DNA of 64,000 nt from Streptomyces sp. NRRL WC-3742 (GTDB lineage Bacteria; Actinomycetota; Actinomycetes; Streptomycetales; Streptomycetaceae): NCBI RefSeq assembly GCF_000720635.1, contig NZ_JOCF01000001.1, positions 124,001 through 188,000 of the forward strand. Direction: 5' to 3'. Below the pieces are notes generated by a model. It did no database searches. It saw only the letters and a list, made by a program, of their open reading frames with translations, and was not told where the DNA came from. Below are positions 13,340 through 20,968 of this stretch, one piece after another (positions within the stretch are counted from its first letter, which is position 1; every line of letters starts with the position of its first letter). The position numbers and the translations under genes are program-made.

Positions 13340-14587
13340 ATGAGCGCTTCCACCCCGCAGCCCGACCAGTCCATCCGCCCCGCCGACCGCCGGGTCTCCG
13401 CCCGGATCGGCGCGATCGCCGAGTCCGCGACCCTCGCCGTGGACGCCAAGGCCAAGGCCCTCAAGGCGGCCGGCCGTCCGGTGATCGGCTTCGGCGCCGG
13501 CGAGCCCGACTTCCCGACCCCGGACTACATCGTCGAGGCGGCCGTCGAGGCTTGCCGCGACCCGAAGAACCACCGCTACACCCCGGCGGGCGGGCTGCCC
13601 GAGCTCAAGGAGGCGATCGCGGCCAAGACGCTGCGCGACTCCGGCTACCGCGTGGACGCCTCCCAGGTGCTGGTCACCAACGGCGGCAAGCAGGCCATCT
13701 ACGAAGCCTTCGCCGCGATCCTCGACCCGGGCGACGAGGTCATCGTCCCGGCGCCGTACTGGACCACCTACCCGGAGTCGATCCAGCTCGCCGGCGGTGT
13801 CCCGGTGGAGGTCGTCGCCGACGAGACCACCGGCTACAAGGTCTCGGTCGAGCAGCTGGAGGCCGCCCGCACCGAGAACACCAAGGTGGTGCTCTTCGTC
13901 TCGCCGTCCAACCCGACCGGCGCGGTGTACACCGAGGCCGAGGCCGAGGCGATCGGCCGCTGGGCCCTGGAGCACGGCCTGTGGGTGCTCACCGACGAGA
14001 TCTACGAGCACCTGGTCTACGGCGACGCGACCTTCACCTCGCTGCCGGCCCTGCTGCCCGAGCTGGCCGACAAGTGCGTCGTGGTCAACGGCGTCGCCAA
14101 GACCTACGCGATGACGGGCTGGCGCGTGGGCTGGGTGATCGGCCCCAAGGACGTGATCAAGGCCGCGACCAACCTGCAGTCGCACGCCACCTCCAACGTC
14201 TCCAACGTCGCCCAGCGCGCGGCCCTGGCCGCCGTCGCCGGCGACCTGGACGCCGTCGCCGAGATGCGCGAGGCGTTCGACCGCCGCCGCCGGACCATCG
14301 TGCGGATGCTCAACGAGATCGAGGGCGTCGTCTGCCCCGAGCCCGAGGGCGCCTTCTACGCGTACCCGTCGGTCAAGGCCCTGCTGGGCAAGGAGATCCG
14401 CGGTCAGCGCCCGCAGACCTCCGCCGAGCTGGCCGCGCTGATCCTGGACGAGGCCGAGGTCGCGGTCGTCCCGGGCGAGGCTTTCGGCACCCCCGGCTAC
14501 CTGCGCCTGTCCTACGCGCTGGGCGACGCCGACCTGATCGAGGGCGTCAGCCGCCTGCAGAAGCTGCTGGGCGAGGCCCGCGACTGA
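13340..14587 (+). CDS. aspC: Pyridoxal-phosphate aminotransferase, aspartate aminotransferase type
   Basis: Class I aminotransferase, probably interconverting aspartate/2-oxoglutarate and oxaloacetate/glutamate. I start at ATG 13340 ([10 protein letters not shown]), giving 415 residues; an open frame further upstream runs through the tRNA region and is not coding. Visible: the N-terminal [14 protein letters not shown], substrate loop [11 protein letters not shown] (residues 188-198), [10 protein letters not shown], and the cofactor lysine Lys254 in [16 protein letters not shown], with Arg262 nearby. Clean family length. Followed by a terminator. Confidence 0.92.
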   Translation: MSASTPQPDQSIRPADRRVSARIGAIAESATLAVDAKAKALKAAGRPVIGFGAGEPDFPTPDYIVEAAVEACRDPKNHRYTPAGGLPELKEAIAAKTLRDSGYRVDASQVLVTNGGKQAIYEAFAAILDPGDEVIVPAPYWTTYPESIQLAGGVPVEVVADETTGYKVSVEQLEAARTENTKVVLFVSPSNPTGAVYTEAEAEAIGRWALEHGLWVLTDEIYEHLVYGDATFTSLPALLPELADKCVVVNGVAKTYAMTGWRVGWVIGPKDVIKAATNLQSHATSNVSNVAQRAALAAVAGDLDAVAEMREAFDRRRRTIVRMLNEIEGVVCPEPEGAFYAYPSVKALLGKEIRGQRPQTSAELAALILDEAEVAVVPGEAFGTPGYLRLSYALGDADLIEGVSRLQKLLGEARD

Positions 14588-14674
14588 GCCGCGACAGCCG
14601 AGCTCCGGGTCCGGGTGAGCGCTGAACCCGAGCGCTGACGCCCGACGTCGGAGCGACGCGCGGGATTCACCCGC

Positions 14675-14722
14675 GGAACCGCCCTCTTTCACCCCTTCGG
14701 GGGACGGTGAGAGGGCGGTTCC
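14675..14722 (+). terminator. Terminator between aspC and the adenosine-deaminase gene
   Basis: A 13-base-pair perfect stem (ggaaccgccctct with agagggcggttcc) with further pairing ttcacc/ggtg near the loop, 88 bases after the aspC stop. No U-run on the plus strand. The next gene begins 33 bases later, so its promoter may overlap this structure. Confidence 0.65.
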
Positions 14723-14754
14723 CGTTCGGGGGCCGGATGCGGCAGTATTCGCCA

Positions 14755-15798
14755 ATGGAACGCCTGTTGAACCCGCACGACGTGAGGGACCTCCCGAAGG
14801 CCCACCTGCACCTGCACTTCACCGGCTCGATGCGCCCGGCCACCCTGCTGGAACTGGCCGACAAGCACGGGGTCCGGCTGCCGGAGGCGCTCAGCTCCGG
14901 CGAACCGCCGAGCCTGCGCGCCACCGACGAACGCGGCTGGTTCCGCTTCCAGCGCCTGTACGACACCGCCCGCTCCGTCCTGCGGGACGAGGAGGACATC
15001 CGCCGGCTGGTCCTGGAGACGGCCGAGGACGAGCGGCGCGACGGCTCCCGCTGGCTGGAGATCCAGGTCGACCCGACCTCCTACGCACCCCGGCTCGGCG
15101 GGCTGATCCCCGCGCTGGAGCTGATCCTCGACGCGGTGGAGCAGGCTTCCCTGGCCACCGGGGTGGGCATCCGGGTGCTGGTCGCCGCGAACCGGATGAA
15201 GTCCCCGATGGACGCCAGGACACTGGCTCGCCTGGCTGTCCGGTACACCGACCGGGGCGTGGTCGGCTTCGGCCTCTCCAACGACGAGCGCCGGGGCCTG
15301 GCCCGCGACTTCGACCGCGCCTTCGAGATCGCCCGCAAGGGCGGGCTGCTGGCGGCCCCGCACGGCGGCGAGCTGGCCGGGCCCGAGTCCGTCCGGGACT
15401 GCCTGGACGACCTGGGCGCCGGCCGGATCGGCCACGGCGTGCGGGCCGCCGAGGACCCTCGGCTGATGGAGCGCCTCGCCGCCCGGCAGATCACCTGCGA
15501 GGTCTGCCCGTCCTCCAACGTCTCGCTCGGCGTCTACGAGCGGCCCGAGGACGTCCCGCTGCGCCGGCTGTTCGACGCCGGGGTGCCGCTGGCACTCGGC
15601 GCGGACGACCCGCTGCTCTTCGGCAGCCGGCTGGCCTCGCAGTACGAGCTGGCGCGCGAGGTGCTGGGCTTCTCCGACGCCGAACTCGCCGAGCTGGCAC
15701 GGCAGTCGGTGCGCGGCTCCTGCGCGCCGGAGTCGGTCCGCCGGGAGATCCTGGCGGACGTCGACGCCTGGCTGGTGGGCCAGCCGGTGGCCGTCTAG
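14755..15798 (+). CDS. add: Adenosine deaminase family protein
   Basis: Zinc hydrolase of the adenosine/AMP deaminase family, 347 residues from ATG 14755 (MERLLNPHDVRDLPKAHLHL). Metal and catalytic residues are recognisable: His19 and His21 in HLHLH, the HGGE motif (His and general acid Glu), IGHGVRA with its His, and GADDPLLFGS with the metal Asp. The residue after the HxH motif is Thr where classical adenosine deaminase has Asp (FTGS for LDGA), so substrate may be adenosine or a related nucleoside. In-frame starts at 14707 and 14737 are possible but less conserved. Confidence 0.87.
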   Translation: MERLLNPHDVRDLPKAHLHLHFTGSMRPATLLELADKHGVRLPEALSSGEPPSLRATDERGWFRFQRLYDTARSVLRDEEDIRRLVLETAEDERRDGSRWLEIQVDPTSYAPRLGGLIPALELILDAVEQASLATGVGIRVLVAANRMKSPMDARTLARLAVRYTDRGVVGFGLSNDERRGLARDFDRAFEIARKGGLLAAPHGGELAGPESVRDCLDDLGAGRIGHGVRAAEDPRLMERLAARQITCEVCPSSNVSLGVYERPEDVPLRRLFDAGVPLALGADDPLLFGSRLASQYELAREVLGFSDAELAELARQSVRGSCAPESVRREILADVDAWLVGQPVAV

Positions 15799-15828
15799 AG
15801 CTCTGGTCGGCTCTAGACGGCCAGAGCT
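15791..15828. terminator. Bidirectional terminator region between add and murB
   Basis: Two mutually exclusive stems share sequence: ccgtctagag/ctctagacgg (15791-15800 with 15811-15820, 10 perfect pairs) and agctctgg/ccagagct (15799-15806 with 15821-15828). The genes converge here with only 31 bases between stop codons, so the site probably terminates both. Confidence 0.65.
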
Positions 15829-15829
15829 C

Positions 15830-16873
15830 CTAGAGCTTGACGCCCACCATCACGGGCTCGTTGACCAGCTCCACCCCGAAGACCTCGCGGACGCCGTCCC
15901 GGATCTCCCGGGCCAGCGCCAGCAGGTCCTCGGCGGTGGCCGCGCCGCGGTTGGTGAGCGCCAGGGTGTGCTTGGTGGAGAGGGTCGCCGGGCCGCTGCC
16001 GTAGCCCTTGCCGAAGCCCGCCCGGTCGATCAGCCAGGCCGCCGAGGTCTTGGTGCGGCCCTCCGGGGCCGGGTAGGCGGGGGCGTTCTCGGTGCCCGGG
16101 CGGGTCCGGAAGGACTCGTACTGCGCGGCGGTGAGCACCGGGTTGGTGAAGAAGGAGCCGGCCGACCAGGTGTCGTGGTCCTGCGGGTCCAGCACCATGC
16201 CCTTGCCCGCGCGCAGCAGCAGCACGGCGTTCCAGGCGGTGCGGACGTCCACGCGCTCGCCCTGCTCGACTCCCAGGTGCCGGGCCGTCTCGGCGTAGGC
16301 GACGGGGGTGGAGAGCCCCTCCGCGTCCTGGAGCGCGAAGCGCACCCGCAGGACGACGTAGCGCTCCGGGTCGGCCTTGAAGCGGCTGTGGCGGTAGGAG
16401 AACCCGCACTCGGCGTTGGTGAGGGTGACCACCTCGCCGCAGCGGCGGTCGTAGGCGACCACCTCGGTGATCGACTGCGACACCTCCTGGCCGTAGGCGC
16501 CGACGTTCTGCACCGGGGTGGCGCCGGCCGAGCCGGGGATGCCGGCCAGGAACTCGATGCCGGCCAGGCCGTGCTCCAGCACGGTGGCGGTCACGGCGTC
16601 GGCCCACACCTCGCCGGCCGCCAGCTCCAGGACGGTGCCGTCCAGGGCGAAGCCGGTGGTGGCGATCCGCAGGACGGTGCCGGGGAAGCCCGCGTCGCCG
16701 ATCACCAGGTTGGAGCCGCCGCCGAGGACGAGCAGCGGCTCGCCCGCCGTGTCGGCCTCGCGGACGGCGGCGATCACCTCGTCGTCGGTGTGGGCGGTGA
16801 CGAGGCGGCGGGCCGGGCCGCCGAGCCGCAGCGTGGTGAGCGGGGCGAGGGGGGCGTCGTTTTCTACCAGCAC
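15830..16873 (-). CDS. murB: UDP-N-acetylenolpyruvoylglucosamine reductase
   Basis: FAD-dependent reductase making UDP-N-acetylmuramate for peptidoglycan in the cytoplasm. GTG 16873 (VLVENDAPLAPLTTLRLGG) gives 347 residues, close to the family length; another GTG at 16879 and an ATG at 16915 are alternatives. FAD-binding features: LGGGSNLVIGD, FLAGIPGSAGATPVQNVGAYGQEV. The catalytic region includes TNPVLT with ASSAWLIDRAGFGKGY-like sequence (TSAAWLIDRAGFGKG) and a C-terminal Glu (VELVNEPVMVG). Convergent with add. Confidence 0.94.
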   Translation of the reverse strand: MLVENDAPLAPLTTLRLGGPARRLVTAHTDDEVIAAVREADTAGEPLLVLGGGSNLVIGDAGFPGTVLRIATTGFALDGTVLELAAGEVWADAVTATVLEHGLAGIEFLAGIPGSAGATPVQNVGAYGQEVSQSITEVVAYDRRCGEVVTLTNAECGFSYRHSRFKADPERYVVLRVRFALQDAEGLSTPVAYAETARHLGVEQGERVDVRTAWNAVLLLRAGKGMVLDPQDHDTWSAGSFFTNPVLTAAQYESFRTRPGTENAPAYPAPEGRTKTSAAWLIDRAGFGKGYGSGPATLSTKHTLALTNRGAATAEDLLALAREIRDGVREVFGVELVNEPVMVGVKL

Positions 16874-16940
16874 GCCCACCAGCGTACGGGGGCGCGGGCG
16901 CGGTCCCAGGACCACGCCCCCGCCCGGCCCTTCCGGGCCC

Positions 16941-16990
16941 GCCGTCCGGATCCGTCCGGATTCATCCGGATCCGTTCAGATCCGTTCAGA
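16941..16990. repeat. Tandem 10-base repeat upstream of murB
   Basis: About five consecutive 10-base units vary on TCCGTTCAGA/TCCGTCCGGA (16941-16990); two units at 16971-16990 are identical. The array spans the last residue of the MFS gene and the region upstream of murB. Ten-base spacing would place each unit on the same face of the helix, compatible with protein binding, but replication slippage also explains it. Confidence 0.6.
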
Positions 16991-18467
16991 TCCGCACGGG
17001 CTCCGCCGCGGCGTCCACGGGCTCGCCCGCCGCCTTGGGCCCGGCCGGCGCGGGCGCCGGCCGCTGCGGCAGGAGGAAGGCGCAGACCGCGCCCAGCAGC
17101 ACCACGCCGGCGCCGACGTACAGCGCCGGGATCATCCCGTCGACGTAGGACTTCTCGGTGCCGAACCCGCCCTGCGCGGAGAACACCGCGGAGAGGACGG
17201 CCACGCCGAGCGCCCCGCCGACCTCGCGCAGCGCGTTGTTGGCGCCGGAGGCGATGCCCTGCTCCTCCGGGCGGACGCTGTCCATCACCAGGGTGGCCAT
17301 CGGCGCGAAGTACAGCGACATCCCGACACCGCAGAGCACGACGGCGGGGACCACCGGGCCGTACTCGAAGTGCTCGAGGTTGTCGTTGATCAGCGCGTAC
17401 AGGCCCAGGCCGAGGCTCTGGACCACCAGGCCCGCGAAGACGATCCGCCGGCCGCCGATCCTGTCGGCCAGCGCGCCGGCGAACGGGGAGACCAGCAGGG
17501 GCATGCCCGTCCACGGGAGCATCCGGATGCCGGCCTCCTGCGGGGAGTAGCCGCCGACGGTCTGGAGGTGCTGGCTGATCAGGAAGATCGAGCCGAACAT
17601 GCCGAGGAACATCAGCAGGCCGGAGGCGTTGACCATCGAGAACGACCGGCTGCGGAAGAGCCGCATCGGCAGCATCGGGTGCTTGGCGCCGTACTGCTCG
17701 TACAGGACGAAGCCGACCAGCAGCACCGCGCCGGCGGTCAGCGAGGACAGGACCAGCGGGCTGGTCCAGCCGTCCGGGTTGCCGCGGATCAGGCCGAGGA
17801 CGACGCCGAACATGCCGCCGCTGACGAGCAGGGTGCCGACCACGTCCAGGGACGGGCTGGCGCCGCGGCTCTCGCGCAGGTGCAGGGCGGCGAGCGGGAT
17901 CAGGACGAGGCCGACGGGGACGTTGACCCAGAAGATCCACTGCCAGGAGAAGTGCTCGGTCAGGGAGCCGCCGACCAGCGGGCCGGTGGCGACGGCGAGG
18001 CCGTTGACGCCGGACCAGATGCCGAAGGCCATGCCGCGCTTGGCGGCGGGGACGACCGCGGTCAGCAGGGTGAGGGTGAGCGGCATCGACACCGCGGCGC
18101 CGGCGCCCTGGACGGCGCGGGCGGCGATCAGCGCGCCGATGCCGGGCGAGAGCGCGGCGGCGGCGGAGCCGACGGTGAAGAGCGTGAGGCCGGCCAGGAA
18201 GATCTTGCGCCGCCCGAACCGGTCGCCGAGGGCCGCGCCGAACATCAGCAGCACGGCGAAGGACAGGGTGTAGGCGCTGACCGTCCACTCCAGGTCGGAG
18301 AGGCCGCCGCCGAGCTCCTCGCGGATGGAGGGCAGGGCGGTGGTGACGACCAGGTTGTCCAGGCTGGCCATGAAGCCGGCGACGCTGGTGATGACCAGGG
18401 TCCAGACACCGGTCCTGCCGAGGGCGGGCGACTCCTCCCGCGCCTCCTGTTCCTTGCTCTCGGTCAT
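16986..18467 (-). CDS. Drug efflux transporter, MFS DHA2 (EmrB/QacA) family
   Basis: Predicted proton-coupled multidrug exporter with 14 membrane helices, 493 residues from ATG 18467 (MTESKEQEAREE); the frame extends further upstream without conservation. Diagnostic motifs: LDNLVVTTALPSIREEL in helix 1, GDRFGRRKIFLAGL after helix 2, and RAVQGAGAAVSMPLTL in helix 4. The upstream gene is a TetR regulator on the same strand, but a strong terminator lies between them. A palindromic operator-like site sits in the efflux gene's own promoter region, so the two are probably co-regulated rather than co-transcribed. Confidence 0.9.
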   Translation of the reverse strand: MTESKEQEAREESPALGRTGVWTLVITSVAGFMASLDNLVVTTALPSIREELGGGLSDLEWTVSAYTLSFAVLLMFGAALGDRFGRRKIFLAGLTLFTVGSAAAALSPGIGALIAARAVQGAGAAVSMPLTLTLLTAVVPAAKRGMAFGIWSGVNGLAVATGPLVGGSLTEHFSWQWIFWVNVPVGLVLIPLAALHLRESRGASPSLDVVGTLLVSGGMFGVVLGLIRGNPDGWTSPLVLSSLTAGAVLLVGFVLYEQYGAKHPMLPMRLFRSRSFSMVNASGLLMFLGMFGSIFLISQHLQTVGGYSPQEAGIRMLPWTGMPLLVSPFAGALADRIGGRRIVFAGLVVQSLGLGLYALINDNLEHFEYGPVVPAVVLCGVGMSLYFAPMATLVMDSVRPEEQGIASGANNALREVGGALGVAVLSAVFSAQGGFGTEKSYVDGMIPALYVGAGVVLLGAVCAFLLPQRPAPAPAGPKAAGEPVDAAAEPVRI

Positions 18468-18493
18468 GGTGAAACCCCCGGAACCTCTCAGGT

Positions 18494-18511
18494 AGTTAGC
18501 GATCAATAACT
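18494..18511. promoter_or_regulatory. Operator-like palindrome upstream of the efflux gene
   Basis: AGTTAGCGATCAATAACT is an imperfect dyad (AGTTA...TAACT around GATC). It matches a site directly in front of the TetR gene (19146-19163) at 14 of 18 positions. Two copies in the two promoters support binding by the adjacent TetR repressor. Confidence 0.65.
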
Positions 18512-18522
18512 TTGAAGGGCCG

Positions 18523-18555
18523 AAAAAAAGGCCGCGCGATCACCCCCGCGCGGCC
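18523..18555 (-). terminator. Intrinsic terminator after the TetR gene
   Basis: A 9-base-pair stem (ggccgcgcg with cgcgcggcc) and 8-base loop lies three bases past the TetR stop and is followed by TTTTTTT on the minus strand (18529-18523). Strong rho-independent signal separating the regulator from the efflux gene. Confidence 0.88.
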
Positions 18556-18558
18556 CGC

Positions 18559-19137
18559 CTACTCGACGCCTTCGGGCGTACCGCCCCCGGCTTCCTCGAA
18601 GCCGGCCCAGACCCAGTGGTCCTGGGGATAGCCCAGTGCCACCAGGGTGTTGATCAGCATTCCGTGCGCGAAGAACTCCGTGGCGTTCTTCGCGTCCCCG
18701 CCGATCCGCTCCTTGACCCGGTTGAACAGCTCCTCCCAGAGCTCCCGGGCCGTCGCCCCGATCTCGTCCTCGCCCGCGGTCCTGGCGGCGAACACCGAGA
18801 CGTACAGCTGCATCTGCATCATCAGTCGATCGCGGTCCTCGACCAGGCCCATGTACGCGTCGGACATGGCCCGGGCCGCGTCCTCGCCCGTCAGCCCGGC
18901 CGAAACCTCGTCGAAGACCTGCCAGGTCTCCTCGATGCAGCGCTCGGCGGCCGCCGTGAACATCGCCTGCTTGCCGGGGAACAGCCGGAACAGGTACGGC
19001 TGCGAGACCCCGACGCGGCGGGCGATCGACTCCGTCGACGTTCCCCTGTAACCACTGCGGGCGAACTCGATCATCGCGGCCCGGACGACGCTCTCGCGCC
19101 GCTCCTCCGCACTCATCCGCATGCTCGACTTCGCCAT
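18559..19137 (-). CDS. TetR family transcriptional regulator
   Basis: 192 residues from ATG 19137 (MAKSSMRMSAEERRESVV). An alternative TTG at 19158 would place the start inside the predicted operator. The N-terminal helix-turn-helix is typical: FARSGYRGTSTESIARRVGVSQPYLFRLFPGKQAMF. The C-terminal ligand-binding domain is of the common TetR type with no recognisable ligand signature. Likely represses itself and the neighbouring DHA2 exporter through the matching palindromes at 19146-19163 and 18494-18511. Confidence 0.88.
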   Translation of the reverse strand: MAKSSMRMSAEERRESVVRAAMIEFARSGYRGTSTESIARRVGVSQPYLFRLFPGKQAMFTAAAERCIEETWQVFDEVSAGLTGEDAARAMSDAYMGLVEDRDRLMMQMQLYVSVFAARTAGEDEIGATARELWEELFNRVKERIGGDAKNATEFFAHGMLINTLVALGYPQDHWVWAGFEEAGGGTPEGVE

Positions 19138-19145
19138 GGCCTTCA

Positions 19146-19163
19146 AGTTAGTGGCCAATCACT
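19146..19163. promoter_or_regulatory. Operator-like palindrome in front of the TetR gene
   Basis: AGTTAGTGGCCAATCACT has dyad symmetry around GGCC and matches the site upstream of the efflux gene at 14 of 18 bases. It lies 8 bases before the ATG, where repressor binding would block initiation. Confidence 0.65.
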
Positions 19164-19249
19164 ATCTTCGCAAGACCCCAGGTCGCGACGGCCGCAACGA
19201 CCGCGACGGGGCCGCCGTACGGGCCCCGTCGCGACCTGGAGTCCGTGCC

Positions 19250-19681
19250 TCAGGACAGGCGGACGACCGCCCGCGACATCCCGAGCACCTTCTGGCCGCC
19301 CGTGGTGGCGACCAGGTCGACCTGCACCTTGTGGTCGTCCAGCTTCTTGGCGACCTTGGCCGAGACCTCGATCACCGCGCCGACCCCGTCGTTGGGCACC
19401 GGCACCGGCCGGGTGAAGCGCACGCCGTACTCGAGCACCGCGGCCGGGTCGCCCGTCCAGTCGGTGACCACCCGGATCGCCTGGGCCATGGTGAACATGC
19501 CGTGCGCGATGACGTCGGGCAGGCCGACCTCCAGCGCGAACTTCTCGTTCCAGTGGATCGGGTTGAAGTCCCCCGAGGCGCCCGCGTACTGCACCAGCGT
19601 GGCGCGCGTCACCGGGAAGGACTGCGCCGGCAGCTCGGTGCCGACCTCGACCTCGTCGTAGCCGATCGTCATCGCGCTCAC
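19250..19681 (-). CDS. MaoC-like hydratase (HadB-type)
   Basis: Hot-dog fold (R)-hydratase-like protein of 143 residues. The hydratase motif YAGASGDFNPIHWNEKFA contains the conserved Asp and His, followed by LPDVIAHGMFTMA. The start is GTG 19681, whose GTGA overlaps the stop of the upstream MaoC gene, so the two are translationally coupled and probably form a heterodimer. In mycobacteria the homologous HadAB act in fatty-acid/mycolic-acid elongation next to rpmG; Streptomyces lacks mycolic acids, so the role here is open. Confidence 0.85.
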   Translation of the reverse strand: MSAMTIGYDEVEVGTELPAQSFPVTRATLVQYAGASGDFNPIHWNEKFALEVGLPDVIAHGMFTMAQAIRVVTDWTGDPAAVLEYGVRFTRPVPVPNDGVGAVIEVSAKVAKKLDDHKVQVDLVATTGGQKVLGMSRAVVRLS

Positions 19682-20136
19682 TTCCCCGTCTCGTCGGCGG
19701 CCCGGGCCACCAGCGTCATGACCGACGTCACCACGTGCTCGCCCGTGGCGTCCGTCACCTCACCGCGCACGGTGAGCACGTCGTTGCCCGCCAGCGACTT
19801 GATGTTGTCGATGAAGACCTCGACGGAGAGCCGGTCACCGGCCCGCACCGGGCGGGTGTAGGCGAACTTCTGGTCGCCGTGCACCACCCGGCTGTAGTCC
19901 AGGCCCAGCTCCGGGTCGTTCACGACCTGGCCGGTCGCCGTGAAGGCGATCACGAACGGGAAGGTCGGGGGGGCGATCACGTCCGGGTGGCCGAGCGCCT
20001 TGGCCGCCTCCGCGTCGGTGTACGCGGGGTTGGCGTCCCCGATCGCGATCGCGAACTCGCGGATCTTCTCCCGGCCGACCTCGTACGGCTCGGTGGGCGG
20101 GTAACCACGCCCGATGAAGGAGGGGTCGAGCGCCAT
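19678..20136 (-). CDS. MaoC-like dehydratase, N-terminal type (HadA-type)
   Basis: 152 residues from ATG 20136 (MALDPSFIGRGYPPTEPYEV); an upstream in-frame start at 20154 is weaker. Contains the MaoC N-domain pattern VGREKIREFAIAIGDANPAYTD and APPTFPFVIAF, and lacks the catalytic D/H motif, as HadA-type partners do. It overlaps the downstream HadB-type gene by 4 bases. Likely the structural/substrate-binding partner of that hydratase. Lies between the rpmG terminator and its partner, so it should have its own promoter. Confidence 0.84.
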   Translation of the reverse strand: MALDPSFIGRGYPPTEPYEVGREKIREFAIAIGDANPAYTDAEAAKALGHPDVIAPPTFPFVIAFTATGQVVNDPELGLDYSRVVHGDQKFAYTRPVRAGDRLSVEVFIDNIKSLAGNDVLTVRGEVTDATGEHVVTSVMTLVARAADETGK

Positions 20137-20185
20137 GACAGCTCCTCGGAACACTGATGGACGGTACGGGGACGGATGTGGAAAT

Positions 20186-20227
20186 GACTCCGGGCCGCAC
20201 CCCTCGTGAGGGATACGGCCCGGAGTC
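20186..20227 (-). terminator. Terminator after rpmG
   Basis: A perfect 12-base-pair stem (gactccgggccg with cggcccggagtc) encloses a further ccctc/gaggg stem. It lies 44 bases beyond the rpmG stop; only ATTTCC follows, so the U-run is weak. Confidence 0.68.
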
Positions 20228-20271
20228 GAAGACCTGATTTCACACAGGCCCGATGATTCCCCGCGAAGGGG

Positions 20272-20436
20272 TCAGCGGGTCTCGCGGTGCGCGGTGTGCG
20301 AGTTGCAGCGGGGGCAGTGCTTCTTCATCTCAAGACGGTCCGGGTCGTTACGCCGGTTCTTCTTGGTGATGTAGTTCCGCTCCTTGCACTCCACGCAGGC
20401 CAGCGTGATCTTCGGGCGGACATCGGTGGCAGCCAC
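20272..20436 (-). CDS. rpmG: Large ribosomal subunit protein bL33, zinc-binding form
   Basis: 54 residues from GTG 20436 ([20 protein letters not shown]) with AAGGAAGG upstream. Four cysteines in two CxxC pairs (CVEC near residue 13 and CPRC near 43) mark the zinc-containing version rather than the zinc-free paralogue that zinc-responsive regulators induce. Follows tRNA-Thr and tRNA-Met on the same strand and ends at a terminator; the three may share one transcript. Confidence 0.95.
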   Translation of the reverse strand: MAATDVRPKITLACVECKERNYITKKNRRNDPDRLEMKKHCPRCNSHTAHRETR

Positions 20437-20519
20437 GGGAGTGCCTTCCTTGGACAACGAATAAGAACACGACAAGAGTAGCCGACCGGGAGTGCGATCT
20501 CCCGACCGACTACGCGGGG

Positions 20520-20592
20520 TAGCGGTGACCGGACTTGAACCGGTGACACAGCGATTATGAGCCGCTTGCTCTACCAACTGAGCTACACCGCC
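20520..20592 (-). tRNA. tRNA-Met, elongator (anticodon CAT)
   Basis: 73-base cloverleaf. Acceptor GGCGGTG with CACCGCT (G-U first pair), discriminator A, D-arm GCTCAGTTGGTAGAGC, anticodon loop CTCATAA, T-arm ACCGGTTCAAGTCCGGT. The paired first base and normal stem indicate the elongator rather than the initiator form; the CAT anticodon alone cannot exclude a lysidine-modified tRNA-Ile. Confidence 0.92.
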
Positions 20593-20635
20593 ACAGTGAT
20601 CCTCGGCACAGCCGGAGCTGACCGTTTCTCACCAG

Positions 20636-20708
20636 AGCCCCCATGCGGAATCGAACCGCAGACCTTCTCCTTACCATGGAGACGCTCTACCGACTGAGCT
20701 ATAGGGGC
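20636..20708 (-). tRNA. tRNA-Thr (anticodon GGT)
   Basis: 73-base cloverleaf. Acceptor GCCCCTA pairs with TGGGGGC, D-arm GCTCAGTCGGTAGAGC, anticodon stem TCTCC/GGAGA around ATGGTAA (anticodon GGT), T-arm TGCGGTTCGATTCCGCA. No encoded CCA. Lies 43 bases upstream of tRNA-Met on the same strand. Confidence 0.95.
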
Positions 20709-20719
20709 GAACGAGGAAG

Positions 20720-20748
20720 AGATTACACGTTCCGCGCCCAGAGGTGAA
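20720..20748 (-). promoter_or_regulatory. Predicted promoter of the tRNA-Thr/tRNA-Met/rpmG unit
   Basis: TTCACC (20748-20743) and TAATCT (20725-20720) on the minus strand are 17 bases apart. Initiation near 20713 would be about 5 bases before the mature tRNA-Thr, typical for tRNA genes. Confidence 0.5.
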
Positions 20749-20968
20749 ATCCGTATCCGGGGGCGAGACCGCAGGCCAACGGCTTGCAACGGGCAGACGA
20801 TCCGAGGTCTGGCGTTCGAGCACCCCGCGAACCCACGGCCCGGACCGATACGACTATTGCCCGCCTCCCGGCGCCCCGCCCCCGTCCGCCATAGGCTCGA
20901 CCCTCATTGACCGGGAGGCCGACCGCACCGAACCGGGGCGGCCGTACGGCGCGACGAGGGAGCCCGCG

